From Streptomyces sp. 2114.4 (GTDB lineage: Bacteria; Actinomycetota; Actinomycetes; Streptomycetales; Streptomycetaceae), in contig NZ_FYEY01000001.1 in the NCBI RefSeq assembly GCF_900187385.1, positions 434,001-498,000 on the forward strand: DNA of 64,000 bases, read 5' to 3'. How positions within the stretch are numbered: position 1 is the stretch's first letter; every line of letters starts with the position of its first letter. The translations under genes were made by a program, and so were the position numbers. The notes below the pieces were generated by a model. It was not told where the DNA came from. It saw nothing but the letters and a program-made list of their open reading frames with translations, and did no database searches. Shown here in pieces: positions 25,107 to 33,524 of the stretch.

Positions 25107-26498
25107 TCAGCGCGCAGCCGCGCCCAGGTCGTCCATGTCCGGCAAGCGTCCGAGTGAGGCGGAGATCAACTCGTCCGACGCCGCCATGTCGGTCATGTTC
25201 CCGCTGAGGAACTGCTGGTAGGCCGAGAGGTCGAGCAGCCCGTGGCCGCTGAGGTTGAACAGGATGACCCTCTCCTTGCGTTCCTTCTTGGCCAGCAGCG
25301 CCTCTTCGATCGCGCCGCGGATGGCGTGCGCCGACTCGGGGGCCGGGATGATGCCCTCCTCATTGGCGAAGGTGAGGCCGGCCTCGAACACCGGGCGCTG
25401 TGCGTAGGCCACCGCCTCGATCAGCTTCTGGTGGTACATCGCGCTGACCAAGGGGGCGGCGCCGTGGTAGCGCAGGCCGCCGGCGTGGATGCCCGGGGAG
25501 ACGAAGGTGTGTCCCAGGGTGTACATCTTGGTCATCGGCGTGATGCCGGTGTAGTCGTTGTAGTCCCATGCGTAACGACCCTTGGTGAGCTTGGGGCACG
25601 CCTCAGGTTCCACCGCGACGAACCGGGTCTGCAGGCCCTCGCGCACCTTCTCGTGGAAGAACGGCAGGCAGATGCCGGAGAAGTTGCTGCCCGCGCCGAC
25701 CGAGCCGATCACCACGTCCGGGAAGTCGCCGATCGCACGGAACTGCCGGACCGCCTCCTGTCCGATCACGGTCTGGTGCAGCAGGACGTGATTCTCCCCG
25801 CTGCCCACCGAGAGGTTGCAGCGCTCCACTTGGCGCGCGTGCTCGAAGGCCTCCGCGTTGGCGATGGACAGGCTGCCGTCGGTGTTCGGGTCGCGGGCCA
25901 GCGCGGCCCGGCCGGCCTCGGAGTTCTCGTTGGGGCTGGAGATGACCTTGGCCCCGTTCATCTCCATCATGATCCGGCGGTAGGGCTTCTGCTCGTAGCT
26001 GACCCGGACCATGTAGACGGTGCACTCGAGGCCGAAGATGCGGCAGGCGACGGCGAGGGCCGAGCCCCACTGGCCGGCACCGGTGCCGGTGGTCAGGCTG
26101 GTGATGCCGGCCTGCTTGTAGTAGTAGGCCTGGGCGAGGGCGGTGTTCAGCTTGTGGCTGCCGGTGGTGTTGGTGCCCTCGTACTTGTAGTAGATCCGGG
26201 CCGGGGTATCGAGCAGCTGCTCCAGCCGGCGTGCCCGGTGGAGCGGGGTCGGCCGCCAGCGCAGGTACTCCTCGCGCACCGGCTGCGGGATCTCGACGAA
26301 ACGTTCCCGGCCCATGCTCTGCCGGTACATCGACAGCGGGATCTGCGGGGTGACCGCGCCGCCGCTCTCGCGGGTCTCCGGCCTTGCCTGGCGCAGTTTT
26401 GCCGCCTCCTCGACGCCGGTGAGGTCGGACAGCACGTTGTACCAGTGAGTGGGAACGATTTCTTCAGCCGTCAGCGAGGCTTCTGCCGAATTCACCAT
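25107..26498 (-). CDS. TrpB-like PLP-dependent beta-replacement enzyme
   Basis: 463 residues, in the length range of the TrpB2 branch of tryptophan synthase beta chains. The PLP lysine is in NTTGSHKLNTALAQA, the GTGAGQWGSALA loop follows, and the phosphate-binding loop is GSVGAGSNFSG. HTFVSPGIHAGGLRYHG and ANEEGIIPAPESAHA are also TrpB-like. No trpA or trpC gene is adjacent, so routine tryptophan synthesis is unlikely. The enzyme may join serine (or a dehydroalanine equivalent) to an unusual nucleophile. It sits 19 bp after the ACP gene, in an operon with a FAD enzyme and an activating enzyme. Confidence 0.85.
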   Translation of the reverse strand: MVNSAEASLTAEEIVPTHWYNVLSDLTGVEEAAKLRQARPETRESGGAVTPQIPLSMYRQSMGRERFVEIPQPVREEYLRWRPTPLHRARRLEQLLDTPARIYYKYEGTNTTGSHKLNTALAQAYYYKQAGITSLTTGTGAGQWGSALAVACRIFGLECTVYMVRVSYEQKPYRRIMMEMNGAKVISSPNENSEAGRAALARDPNTDGSLSIANAEAFEHARQVERCNLSVGSGENHVLLHQTVIGQEAVRQFRAIGDFPDVVIGSVGAGSNFSGICLPFFHEKVREGLQTRFVAVEPEACPKLTKGRYAWDYNDYTGITPMTKMYTLGHTFVSPGIHAGGLRYHGAAPLVSAMYHQKLIEAVAYAQRPVFEAGLTFANEEGIIPAPESAHAIRGAIEEALLAKKERKERVILFNLSGHGLLDLSAYQQFLSGNMTDMAASDELISASLGRLPDMDDLGAAAR

Positions 26499-26517
26499 GC
26501 GTTTCCGATCCTCGATT

Positions 26518-26775
26518 CTAGGAATTTTCCACGTGCGACTGGACCAGCTTCACGAGATCGTCGACCCGGCACAGCGCGGCCTCAAATATCTCGCTGTCGC
26601 CGATCGTGATGCCGCATTCCTTCTCGACTCGGACGACAATTTCAAGAATGCTCAACGAGTCGATGCCGATCCCGCGCAACTCGTCGTCATTCTTGATTTC
26701 GGCCGGCGCGGACGATCCGAGTACGGCTGCGATGACCTCGCATACCCGGGTGTCAACCTTCACAGGAGACGTCAA
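26518..26775 (-). CDS. Stand-alone acyl carrier protein
   Basis: 85 residues. The phosphopantetheine attachment site is GIDSLS, preceded by DELRGI and followed by ILEIVVRVEKECGITIGD, a normal carrier-protein helix II. No PKS, fatty-acid synthase or NRPS gene is near, so it should serve as a tether for a single acid or amino acid. The neighbours are a LysE-type exporter upstream (61 bp) and a TrpB-like enzyme downstream (19 bp). The AMP-dependent synthetase at the end of the operon is the obvious loader. Confidence 0.9.
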   Translation of the reverse strand: MTSPVKVDTRVCEVIAAVLGSSAPAEIKNDDELRGIGIDSLSILEIVVRVEKECGITIGDSEIFEAALCRVDDLVKLVQSHVENS

Positions 26776-26836
26776 AACGATTCCTCTTCCCTGGAGTTGT
26801 TCGCTTTTCCGGCTGTTCCGCTAGGGGTGTCTCCCC

Positions 26837-27469
26837 TTAGGCCATGGGCCCCGTCATCACCGCGGTGCGCAGCCCGAGCAGCAGCAGAACCGCCCCACTC
26901 ACCCAGGCCAGCCCCACCCGCATCGCCGGCATGGCCAGCAGCCGCCGCGCCAGGCCGACGAGGGTGACCACCACCGCGTACCAGCCGGCGCTGATCATGA
27001 TCTGCACGGCGGTCAGGGTGACCACGTCGGCGGGCGAACCGCCGCCGGCCGGCAGGAACTGCGGGATCAACGCCAGGTAAACGGTGGCCATTTTGGGGTT
27101 GGCGGCACTGGTGACCAGCCCTGACCGGTAGGAGCGCCACAGGTCGGTGCCGGCGTGCTCCTCGGGCGCCGGCTCCGGCTGGTGGCCGAACTTCCGCCTG
27201 TTGCGCACCGTCACCACCGCGAGATAGCAGAGGTAAGCGGCGCCCGCCAGCTTGAATGCGGTGAACACCAGCGGAGAGCTCTGTGTCAGTGCGGCCAGTC
27301 CGAGGGCGGAGGCCGCCGCCCACATGAGCAGCCCGGTGCTGCTCCCAAGAATGGTCACCAACCCGGCCCCACGTCCAAACCGCAGCGTCTCATTCACCAA
27401 CACCATGAATGACGGCCCCGGCGCGGCCACCATCGCGAAAACCGTCGCGATGAAGACCCACGTCACCAT
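26837..27469 (-). CDS. LysE/RhtB-family amino acid exporter
   Basis: 210 residues with about six hydrophobic helices. The family motif AAPGPSFMVLVNETLRFGRGAGL is visible in the first loop (read as APGPSFMVLV and GRGAGL), with SAANPKMATVYLALIPQF after the midpoint. The family exports amino acids and related compounds. It is the first gene of the ACP/TrpB-like operon, which suggests export of an amino-acid-like product or self-protection. No Shine-Dalgarno is obvious before ATG 27469; GTG 27466 is an alternative. Confidence 0.88.
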   Translation of the reverse strand: MVTWVFIATVFAMVAAPGPSFMVLVNETLRFGRGAGLVTILGSSTGLLMWAAASALGLAALTQSSPLVFTAFKLAGAAYLCYLAVVTVRNRRKFGHQPEPAPEEHAGTDLWRSYRSGLVTSAANPKMATVYLALIPQFLPAGGGSPADVVTLTAVQIMISAGWYAVVVTLVGLARRLLAMPAMRVGLAWVSGAVLLLLGLRTAVMTGPMA

Positions 27470-27918
27470 GAGGCTGCCGCAATGTCCATCGCCATTCGAC
27501 CGGAGGGCGCAGTCAACGCTTGTGCATCCAATCGAATCGACCCCCCTCCAAGGTCCGAAAGTCCCGGATCTTGATCACCACCATTGGAACGCTATCGGCT
27601 GGGATGACCCCAGGCAACAATCTGGGAAAACAAGTTCCCGGACAGGAGGGAAAGTTACGAGCCAGTAGGAATCAATTTCGGTCACCCCGGGGTGTGACCA
27701 CGAGCTCGCCACGTCGGATGCACTGCCGCAGAGAGTGCACATCCAGCCATGAACACGCCCTGACCCGTGCGCCGAAGGCGTGTCCATCACCACACTTTCG
27801 CTTTTCGGGGAACCAAACCAAGGAAGATGAACTGCAAGTGTCTTGCGGAAGGCCGCGATCGAGCAGATCCGCGCGGTCGTTCCGCCTGAACCAGGTGGGG
27901 CTGAGCCCATGATGGATT
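27470..27918. other. Intergenic region upstream of the ACP/TrpB-like operon
   Basis: 449 bp with lower GC than the neighbourhood and no frame that I recognise. It should contain the promoter of the exporter-led operon; TTGACT on the minus strand near 27,515 is a weak candidate -35 element only. Confidence 0.4.
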
Positions 27919-28128
27919 TCAAGATTTCTCAGCCGAGACCTGCCGCACCGTCCGCAACCTCCCGGGACACAACAACCAGACCGCGGTAAAGCCACCGTCA
28001 GCGGCGACCACTGCTCCCGTGATGAAGCTGGAGCGTGGTGAGGCGAGAAAGCACAGGACCTCGGCGATCTCTTCGGGCGGCGACGCGGGCAGACCACCGG
28101 ACTCGACGAGTTCAGCATGAGTACCAAC
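27919..28128 (-). pseudogene. Short-chain dehydrogenase C-terminal remnant
   Basis: Minus-strand residues PEEIAEVLCFLASPRSSFITG and AVVAADGGFTAV are the conserved C-terminal end of SDR oxidoreductases. The Rossmann motif, catalytic Tyr-x-x-x-Lys and the rest are missing. About 45 residues are recognisable; the frame then runs on to 27919. It is a broken leftover between the operon and the GlxA-type regulator. Confidence 0.65.
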
Positions 28129-28160
28129 ATGCGGCTGCGATCGGCCGATCGCCCCGGGTT

Positions 28161-29108
28161 TCAGCAAGGACGGCGGAAGGTGGCCCGGTAGGTCTGCGGT
28201 GTCGTGCCGGTGACGCGCTTGAACCGTTCGCGGAAGGCGGTCGCGGATCCAAAACCGGCCTGCACGGCGATACGTTCGACGGGATGGTCGCTGTGCTCAA
28301 GTAGGTACTGGGCGTGTCGGACGCGTGCGCGGAGCAGCCACTGCAGTGGGGTCGTGCCGGTCTGTTCGCGGAAGCGGCGGCTGAAGGTGCGGGTGCTCAT
28401 GGCGCAGCGGGCAGCCATGGCCTCCAGAGTGAGATCCTCGCCGAGGTGGTCCTGGATCCAGGCCAGTGTCGGTTCCAGAAGTGAGCCGCGAGGCAGCGGC
28501 GGGGGTTCGTGGACGATGTACTGGGCCTGGCCGCCCTCCCGTTCCAGGGGGGTGACAGCCAGTCGGGCCGCGTCCGCCGCGACGGCCGATCCCAGGTCGC
28601 GGCGGACCAGGTGCAAGCACAGGTCCATGCCGGCGGAGGCCCCGGCGGAGGTGAGCAGTTGGCCGTTGTCCACGTAGAGCACGTCCGGGCGCACTTCGAT
28701 TTTCGGGTACTGCCGGGAGAGTTGGTCGGCGGCGATCCAGTGGGTGGTCGCGGCCAGGCCGTCCAGCAGGCCGGTGGCGGCCAGGGTGAACGCGCCGCCG
28801 CAGATCGAGGCGATGCGCGCGCCGTCGGCGGCGGCGTCACACAGTGCCTGGAGAGCCTCGGCCGGGGGCGGCCCCGCGTGCTCCTCCCGGCCGGGCACGA
28901 TGATCGTGTCAGCACCGGCGAGGCCGTCCAGCCCCCAGGGCACACGGATGGTGAACGTCTCGGTCGGCACCTCCGGTCGGGTTCCACAGACGCGCACCCG
29001 GTAGGGGCGACGCCCGTCCGGCAGGCGCACGCGTCCGAACACCTCGACCGGGATGGCCATGTCGAAGGCCACCGTCTCCTCCAGCGCAAGAATCGCCACG
29101 GTGTGCAT
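28161..29108 (-). CDS. GlxA-type AraC-family transcription regulator
   Basis: 315 residues. The N-terminal DJ-1/GATase1-like domain (about 1-180) shows VAILALEETVAFDMAIPVEVF, DTIIVPGREEH and the elbow IASICGGAFTLAATGLLDG (read in parts), with a Cys at the nucleophile position. The C-terminal AraC domain (about 215-312) has two helix-turn-helix segments, LTLEAMAARCAMSTRTFSRRF and PVERIAVQAGFGSATAFRERF. Such proteins sense small metabolites. It is divergent from a DJ-1 gene and membrane-protein genes (29,297 onward), a common regulator-target layout, so it may control them. Confidence 0.92.
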   Translation of the reverse strand: MHTVAILALEETVAFDMAIPVEVFGRVRLPDGRRPYRVRVCGTRPEVPTETFTIRVPWGLDGLAGADTIIVPGREEHAGPPPAEALQALCDAAADGARIASICGGAFTLAATGLLDGLAATTHWIAADQLSRQYPKIEVRPDVLYVDNGQLLTSAGASAGMDLCLHLVRRDLGSAVAADAARLAVTPLEREGGQAQYIVHEPPPLPRGSLLEPTLAWIQDHLGEDLTLEAMAARCAMSTRTFSRRFREQTGTTPLQWLLRARVRHAQYLLEHSDHPVERIAVQAGFGSATAFRERFKRVTGTTPQTYRATFRRPC

Positions 29109-29296
29109 CCACGCAGGCTACGCCCACTTCCCGCCGTAACACACGCCGCAGGTACAGAAGTTGAGAGTCACGAAAGCACTGGTCGGCGAAGTGGCGAGAA
29201 CTCGTTGGGTTGTGTCATTCCAGCCCATGGTCGGGGTCTGTCGTGCCGCCTAGCGTGAGCGCGGCAGTCACGAACCGAGGGAAATGAGAGTCGCCG

Positions 29297-29977
29297 ATGC
29301 TGGCACAGTTCGTCCTCTTCGATGGGTTCGACCCGTTGGATGTCATCGCTCCGTTCGAGGTCTTCAGCGCCGCCCGGGCCTTCACCGATCGGGTGACCGT
29401 CGAACTGGCCTGTGCGGAAGGAGCCAGGCAGGTGCCGAGCGGAATACCCGGCGTCGCGCTGACGGCCGCCGCTCTTCTGGCCCCGGACCGCGCGGACCTG
29501 GTCGTTGTGCCGGGCGCGGCCGGCAGGCTCCCCGGGCCGGGCGCGGACGACTCTGCCGAGGAACAGATTCCCGTGATCCTCGGCCGCGCGCTGACCACGG
29601 AGCTCCCGAAATCGCTGGCCGGCGCGCTGGCCGCAGAGGGCACCACGGTGGCCACGGTCTGCGGCGGGTCGCTGGTGCTGTCGATGGCCGGGCTTGTGCA
29701 CGGCCGCCACGCCACCACCCATCACCAGGGTCTGGACCTGCTGGGCGCGGGCGGTGTGCACGTCGCCCCGGGCCGGGTCGTCGACGACGGCGACCTGGTC
29801 ACCGCCGGCGGCGTCACCTCTGGCCTCGATCTGGGCCTGTATCTGCTGGAACGGGAGGTCGGGCCGAAAGTCGCGCTCGCGGTGGAGCAGCTGTTCGCCC
29901 ACGAGCGCCGCGGCGTCGTCTGGCGCGACCAGGGGTTTGTGCCGATGTCCCCCGCCGGCGCGGAGCAGCCGCGGTGA
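29297..29977 (+). CDS. DJ-1/PfpI-family protein
   Basis: 226 residues from ATG 29297. The motifs are AQFVLFDGFDPLDVIAPFEVF, LVVVPGAAG, the elbow ATVCGGSLVLSMAGL with Cys, HHQGLDLL and VVDDGDLVTAGGVTSGLDLGL. It is close in pattern to the protein at 20,679. It has an extra acidic segment (PGADDSAEEQ) in the middle. It is the first gene of a rightward operon with three small membrane proteins and is divergent from a GlxA-type regulator. Enzymatic activity is unproven for this branch. Confidence 0.85.
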   Translation: MLAQFVLFDGFDPLDVIAPFEVFSAARAFTDRVTVELACAEGARQVPSGIPGVALTAAALLAPDRADLVVVPGAAGRLPGPGADDSAEEQIPVILGRALTTELPKSLAGALAAEGTTVATVCGGSLVLSMAGLVHGRHATTHHQGLDLLGAGGVHVAPGRVVDDGDLVTAGGVTSGLDLGLYLLEREVGPKVALAVEQLFAHERRGVVWRDQGFVPMSPAGAEQPR

Positions 29978-30450
29978 CCAAGCTCCTGCTCATCCTGCAC
30001 GTACTCGCGGCGATCGTCGCCGTCGGCCCGGTGACCGTGGCGGGCAGCATGTTTCCCGCCGCGGCCCGCCGTGCCGCCGGCACGCCCGACCAGCACGAGA
30101 CACTCGCCACGGTACGGGTGCTGCACCGCGTCTGCCGGGTCTACGCCGCCCTCGGCCTGGCCGTTCCCGTCCTCGGCTTCGCCACCGCGAGCGAGCTGCA
30201 CGTCCTGGGCAGCCCCTGGCTGATCATGTCGATCGCGCTGACGGGTGCAGCTGCATTGGTGCTGGCGCTGCTGGTTCTGCCGGCCCAGGAACGCCTCCTC
30301 GCCCAGCTGGCCGAGTCCGCGGCCGGGACGGCGGCCGTCGAGCGCGCGCAGACCGCGCGCCTGGCCATGCTGACCGGCGCCTTCAACCTGCTCTGGGCGA
30401 CGGTCACCGTCCTGATGATTCTCCGCCCCGGCTCCACCACGGGAGTGTGA
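29974..30450 (+). CDS. DUF2269-like integral membrane protein
   Basis: 158 residues from GTG 29974, overlapping the DJ-1 stop (GTGA). Four hydrophobic helices are seen: LLLILHVLAAIVAVGPVTVA, AALGLAVPVLGFAT, WLIMSIALTGAAALVLALLVL (in parts) and LTGAFNLLWATVTVLMIL. The conserved histidine in the first helix (LHVLA) is typical of this uncharacterised family. It is translationally coupled to its neighbours. Confidence 0.75.
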   Translation: MTKLLLILHVLAAIVAVGPVTVAGSMFPAAARRAAGTPDQHETLATVRVLHRVCRVYAALGLAVPVLGFATASELHVLGSPWLIMSIALTGAAALVLALLVLPAQERLLAQLAESAAGTAAVERAQTARLAMLTGAFNLLWATVTVLMILRPGSTTGV

Positions 30451-30453
30451 CCC

Positions 30454-30771
30454 ATGACCGCCAACTCCGTACCCGCGCCACGGCTCGCACACAGGCCGCT
30501 GCGCGCCTCGGCAACCATCGAACTGGTCAGCCTCGCCGTGTTGTTGGTCAACATCGCCACCGGGGACGCCCGGGAGATCGCCGCGCTGTTCGGGCCCGTG
30601 CACGGGGTCGCCTGGCTTTTCGGCGTCCTGGCCACCCGGCGCGATCCGCGGCGCAGCACCGGCGCCACGCTGCGCGCCGTCATCCCTGGCATCGGGGGCC
30701 TGCTCGCGCTCCGTGCCCTGGAGCGTGCCGACGCGCAGGCCGCTTTGGACACCGGATCGGGGGCACGATGA
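30454..30771 (+). CDS. DUF3817-like membrane protein
   Basis: 105 residues. Hydrophobic segments include ATIELVSLAVLLVNIATG and IAALFGPVHGVAWLFGVLAT, with a conserved GPVHG. The pattern fits the DUF3817 family of small actinobacterial membrane proteins. It starts 3 bp after the preceding gene and overlaps the next by 4 bp. Confidence 0.72.
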   Translation: MTANSVPAPRLAHRPLRASATIELVSLAVLLVNIATGDAREIAALFGPVHGVAWLFGVLATRRDPRRSTGATLRAVIPGIGGLLALRALERADAQAALDTGSGAR

Positions 30772-31346
30772 GAGCCCACCTTCCCGGGCTCGCGGCCACG
30801 GCGGCGCCGACCCTGGCGTTCGTGGCCGCCTACGGTGCCGACGGGCTGCGGACCGCCCTCGTGGCGGCCACAGTGACCGGTGTACTGGTCCTCGCCTGTG
30901 GTCTGGGGACCCGCCGGTACCTCCAGCATGCGGCGGTGGGCGCGCTGCTGGCGGTGACCTGCGCGGCCGTGGCGGTCGGTACCGGGCAAGCACGGGGCTT
31001 CTTCCTGCTGCCCATGCTGCTGCCCGCGGCATCCTCGGCGGCCTGCCTGCTGTCGGTGCTGGCAGGCCGTCCCCTGGCCGGCCTGGTGGCGAACCGGGTC
31101 GTGGGCGGCCCACCGCGCTGGCGGTCGCACCGGCCCCTGCACCGTTTCTATCGTTGGATGACGGTGTGCATCGGCCTGGTGTGCCTGGCGAGTCTGGCTG
31201 CGCAGGCCGCCCTCTACAGCCGTGCGGAGATCACCTCGCTCGGTGTCCTCCACGTCGTCATGGGAGCGCTGTGGCCCGGGATCACCGCCGCCACGCTGGC
31301 TCTGTCGCGCATGGCCGTGGCCCGCCACCGCGACTCGGCCGCCTGA
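30768..31346 (+). CDS. DUF3159-like membrane protein
   Basis: 192 residues from ATG 30768 (ATGA overlap). Five or six hydrophobic segments are arranged like DUF3159 proteins, with a basic loop RWRSHRPLHRFYRWMTVCIGL in the middle (RSHRPLHRFYRW). It is the last gene of the DJ-1-led operon. The function of the family is unknown. Confidence 0.7.
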   Translation: MRAHLPGLAATAAPTLAFVAAYGADGLRTALVAATVTGVLVLACGLGTRRYLQHAAVGALLAVTCAAVAVGTGQARGFFLLPMLLPAASSAACLLSVLAGRPLAGLVANRVVGGPPRWRSHRPLHRFYRWMTVCIGLVCLASLAAQAALYSRAEITSLGVLHVVMGALWPGITAATLALSRMAVARHRDSAA

Positions 31347-31660
31347 TACAGGTCCGGCATCCAGAGAATCGCAAGCGGTCCTGGCGCTGTACGCAGCGTG
31401 GACCCGCGTATAGAGGAAATCTTGCCAAAGTGTTACTGACGTTGTCGGCGTGATGTCGTCAAGGTGAGTCCGGTTTCGGCGAGGCATCCGTCGATGAAAG
31501 CCGTACCGGACAGGAGGCTGCGGGCCTGTGATCCGGGTACCGCGGTCCCGCGCCGGAGAAGGGGGTTGCTCGCGGGAGTGATCTTCAGGCAGTTGAACCG
31601 GAAGCCATGGGGCAGGAGATCTCAAACGACCTTCGACTCACGGCTGGGAGACAAGCGTTC
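31347..31660. other. Intergenic region
   Basis: 314 bp with no gene I can support. It contains the likely promoter of the Mrr-like gene. An alternative ATG for that gene lies at 31607. Confidence 0.4.
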
Positions 31661-32386
31661 ATGGTGACACCGATACGCCGGGGGCATACCACGACTCGCC
31701 GCCCTCGCTTCCGGATGCGGCAGTTGACCGTGGCGTTCGGTCTCCTCGTCAGCGGTGTCCTCGGCATCGGCCTGGTCCTCAAGGCGCTCTTGCAGGACTC
31801 GCCAATCCGCCCTGGGGCAGTCGCACTTCTCGGCCTGGTGCTCGCCGCAACGGCCCTGGGCATCATCCGGCGCGGACATCACGGCCGTGCCCTGCCGCCA
31901 AGGGCCGCTACCTCATCTGCCCAAGCGCCCCCGGCCGCCGCACCCGACCTCCGCTTCCGGAGCGGGGAAGAGCCGGCCGACGAGGACGTCTATCTGGCCG
32001 ACGATGCCGACGTGGACCCGGAGGAATTCGAGCGCATGGTGGCGCTGCTGTGTGAACGTGACGGGTGCCGAGAGGTCCGCGTCGTCGGCGGCGCCCATGA
32101 CCTGGGTGCCGATGTGCTCGCCGTGACGCCCGATGGGCTCCGCCTCGTCCTCCAGTGCAAGCAATACGGTGAAGACAACCGAGTGGGGTCCCAGGACCTC
32201 CAGCGCTTCGGCGGAACCTGCTTCACCGTCCATGAGGCCGACATCGCCGCAGTCGTCACCACCAGCACCTTCACCGGTCCCGCGGTTGCCTACGCGGAGC
32301 AGAGCGGCATCCGGTGCCTCGACCACGACCAGCTTTTCGCCTGGGAAGCGGGCACCGGCCCCGCCCCATGGCAGACCGGCAGTTGA
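31661..32386 (+). CDS. Membrane-anchored Mrr-like restriction endonuclease domain protein
   Basis: 241 residues from ATG 31661; ATG 31607 would add 18 residues. A basic N-terminus and two adjacent membrane helices (about 20-40 and 50-68) are followed by a linker. The Mrr_cat-type nuclease fold (about 115-230) has FERMVALLCERDGC, the catalytic DLGADVLAV Asp and LVLQCKQY with Q-x-K. AAVVTTSTFTGPAVAYAEQSG is the conserved C-terminal part. Mrr proteins cut modified DNA, but the membrane-anchored Streptomyces versions are uncharacterised. It ends 124 bp before a strong hairpin shared with the convergent sigma gene. Confidence 0.82.
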   Translation: MVTPIRRGHTTTRRPRFRMRQLTVAFGLLVSGVLGIGLVLKALLQDSPIRPGAVALLGLVLAATALGIIRRGHHGRALPPRAATSSAQAPPAAAPDLRFRSGEEPADEDVYLADDADVDPEEFERMVALLCERDGCREVRVVGGAHDLGADVLAVTPDGLRLVLQCKQYGEDNRVGSQDLQRFGGTCFTVHEADIAAVVTTSTFTGPAVAYAEQSGIRCLDHDQLFAWEAGTGPAPWQTGS

Positions 32387-32509
32387 TCGAGACGGCTCGC
32401 TGCTGTACCCGGGGCAGGGCCTTCGGCGCGAGAGGCTCAGGCCGGCCCCCGGCCCCCGGGCCCCCGCCCCGCCCCCACAGTCACGTGAGAGCCACTTGCC
32501 CGTACGCCA

Positions 32510-32553
32510 CCGACTCGGTTCGCAGACGGCCTGTCGTCTGCGAACCGAGTCGG
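32510..32553. terminator. Perfect 19-bp hairpin, bidirectional terminator
   Basis: Arms CCGACTCGGTTCGCAGACG (32510-32528) and CGTCTGCGAACCGAGTCGG (32535-32553) pair perfectly around a 6-nt loop. It lies between the convergent Mrr-like and sigma-factor genes and probably stops transcription from both sides. Confidence 0.88.
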
Positions 32554-32571
32554 CTGGGTAAGGCGCCTCGG

Positions 32572-33456
32572 CTATGCCTCGGCGAGGAGACTTTCCCGCA
32601 GGGTGGCGTAGGTGCGGGTGAGGAGGCGGGAGACATGCATCTGGGACAGGCCCATTTCCTCGCCGATCTCGGTCTGTGTCATCTCCGAGCCGAAGCGGAG
32701 TTCGAGGAGAGTGCGCGCACGCTCGTCCAGCTGGGCCAGGTGCGGCTTGAGGGCCTGAAGGTCCTCGGCCAGTGCGAGAGCGGGGTCTTCGTTGCCTATC
32801 AGGTCGGCAACGAGCCCGGTCTGCTGCTTGCTGCCACCCGCTTCGATGGGCCGGTCGAGGGAGCCGGCGTCGTAACCGTTGCAGGCGACCAGCCCCTCGA
32901 TGACCTCCTCCTCTTCCAGCCCCAGGTGGGCCGCGAAGTCGGCGACGGACGGCTCGGGGTTGCCGCGCCCTTCGAGCTCTTCACGAGCGCGGGCAAGGTC
33001 CACGCGCAACTCCTGCAGACGGCGCGGGACGTGCACGGACCAGGTCGTGTCACGGAAGAACCGCTTGATCTCGCCGGTGATGTAGGGGATGGCGAAGGTG
33101 GTGAACTCGTTCTCCCGCGACACGTCGAAGCGGTCGATGGCCTTGATCAGACCGATCGTCCCGACCTGCGTGATGTCTTCCATCTCCTGTCCGCGGCTGC
33201 GGAACCGGCGCGCTACGTAGCGCACCAGCGAGAGGTTCATTTCGATGAGCGTGTTGCGCGCGTACTGGTACTCCGGGGTGCCTTCCTCCAGGTCCGACAG
33301 CTGCTCGAAGAACAGCTTCGACAGGCGACGCGCGTCCTGCGGGGCAACGCGCTGAGCCTCCTCCACCTGCGGCACAGCCGACCGAGCAGCCTCACATGCG
33401 GCGCCCCTGTCCGAGCGATTCACCGAGATGTGGGCCTGCGCCGCTGCCATTGCCAT
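32572..33456 (-). CDS. SigB/SigF-type RNA polymerase sigma factor
   Basis: 294 residues from ATG 33456 behind GGGAGGAG. It has sigma-70 region 2 (NLSLVRYVARRFRSRGQEMEDITQVGTIGLIKAIDRFD, seen as ITQVGTIGLIKAIDRFD), region 3 (PRRLQELRVDLARAREELE) and region 4 helix-turn-helix (MTQTEIGEEMGLSQMHVSRLLTR, in parts). The protein belongs to the stress/differentiation group that includes SigB, SigF, SigI and SigL of Streptomyces. The upstream DNA carries a matching GTTT-N14-GGGTA promoter, so autoregulation is likely. No anti-sigma or anti-anti-sigma gene is adjacent. Confidence 0.92.
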   Translation of the reverse strand: MAMAAAQAHISVNRSDRGAACEAARSAVPQVEEAQRVAPQDARRLSKLFFEQLSDLEEGTPEYQYARNTLIEMNLSLVRYVARRFRSRGQEMEDITQVGTIGLIKAIDRFDVSRENEFTTFAIPYITGEIKRFFRDTTWSVHVPRRLQELRVDLARAREELEGRGNPEPSVADFAAHLGLEEEEVIEGLVACNGYDAGSLDRPIEAGGSKQQTGLVADLIGNEDPALALAEDLQALKPHLAQLDERARTLLELRFGSEMTQTEIGEEMGLSQMHVSRLLTRTYATLRESLLAEA

Positions 33457-33500
33457 GGCTACTCCTCCCTGATCTCCCCGTCATGCCGTCACGCCCTCAC

Positions 33501-33524
33501 CTACCCGATGAGCACACATAAAAC
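33501..33524 (-). promoter_or_regulatory. SigB-type promoter of the sigma gene
   Basis: On the minus strand GTTT (33524-33521) is followed after 14 nt by GGGTAG (33506-33501). This matches the SigB-family consensus GTTT-N14-16-GGGTA. It is 45-68 bp upstream of the sigma-factor start codon and suggests positive autoregulation or control by a related sigma factor. Confidence 0.72.

Noticed and set aside
27520..27912. 130-residue frame upstream of the GlxA-type gene
   Set aside because: No recognisable family; a competing antisense frame is equally long, and the composition does not look coding.
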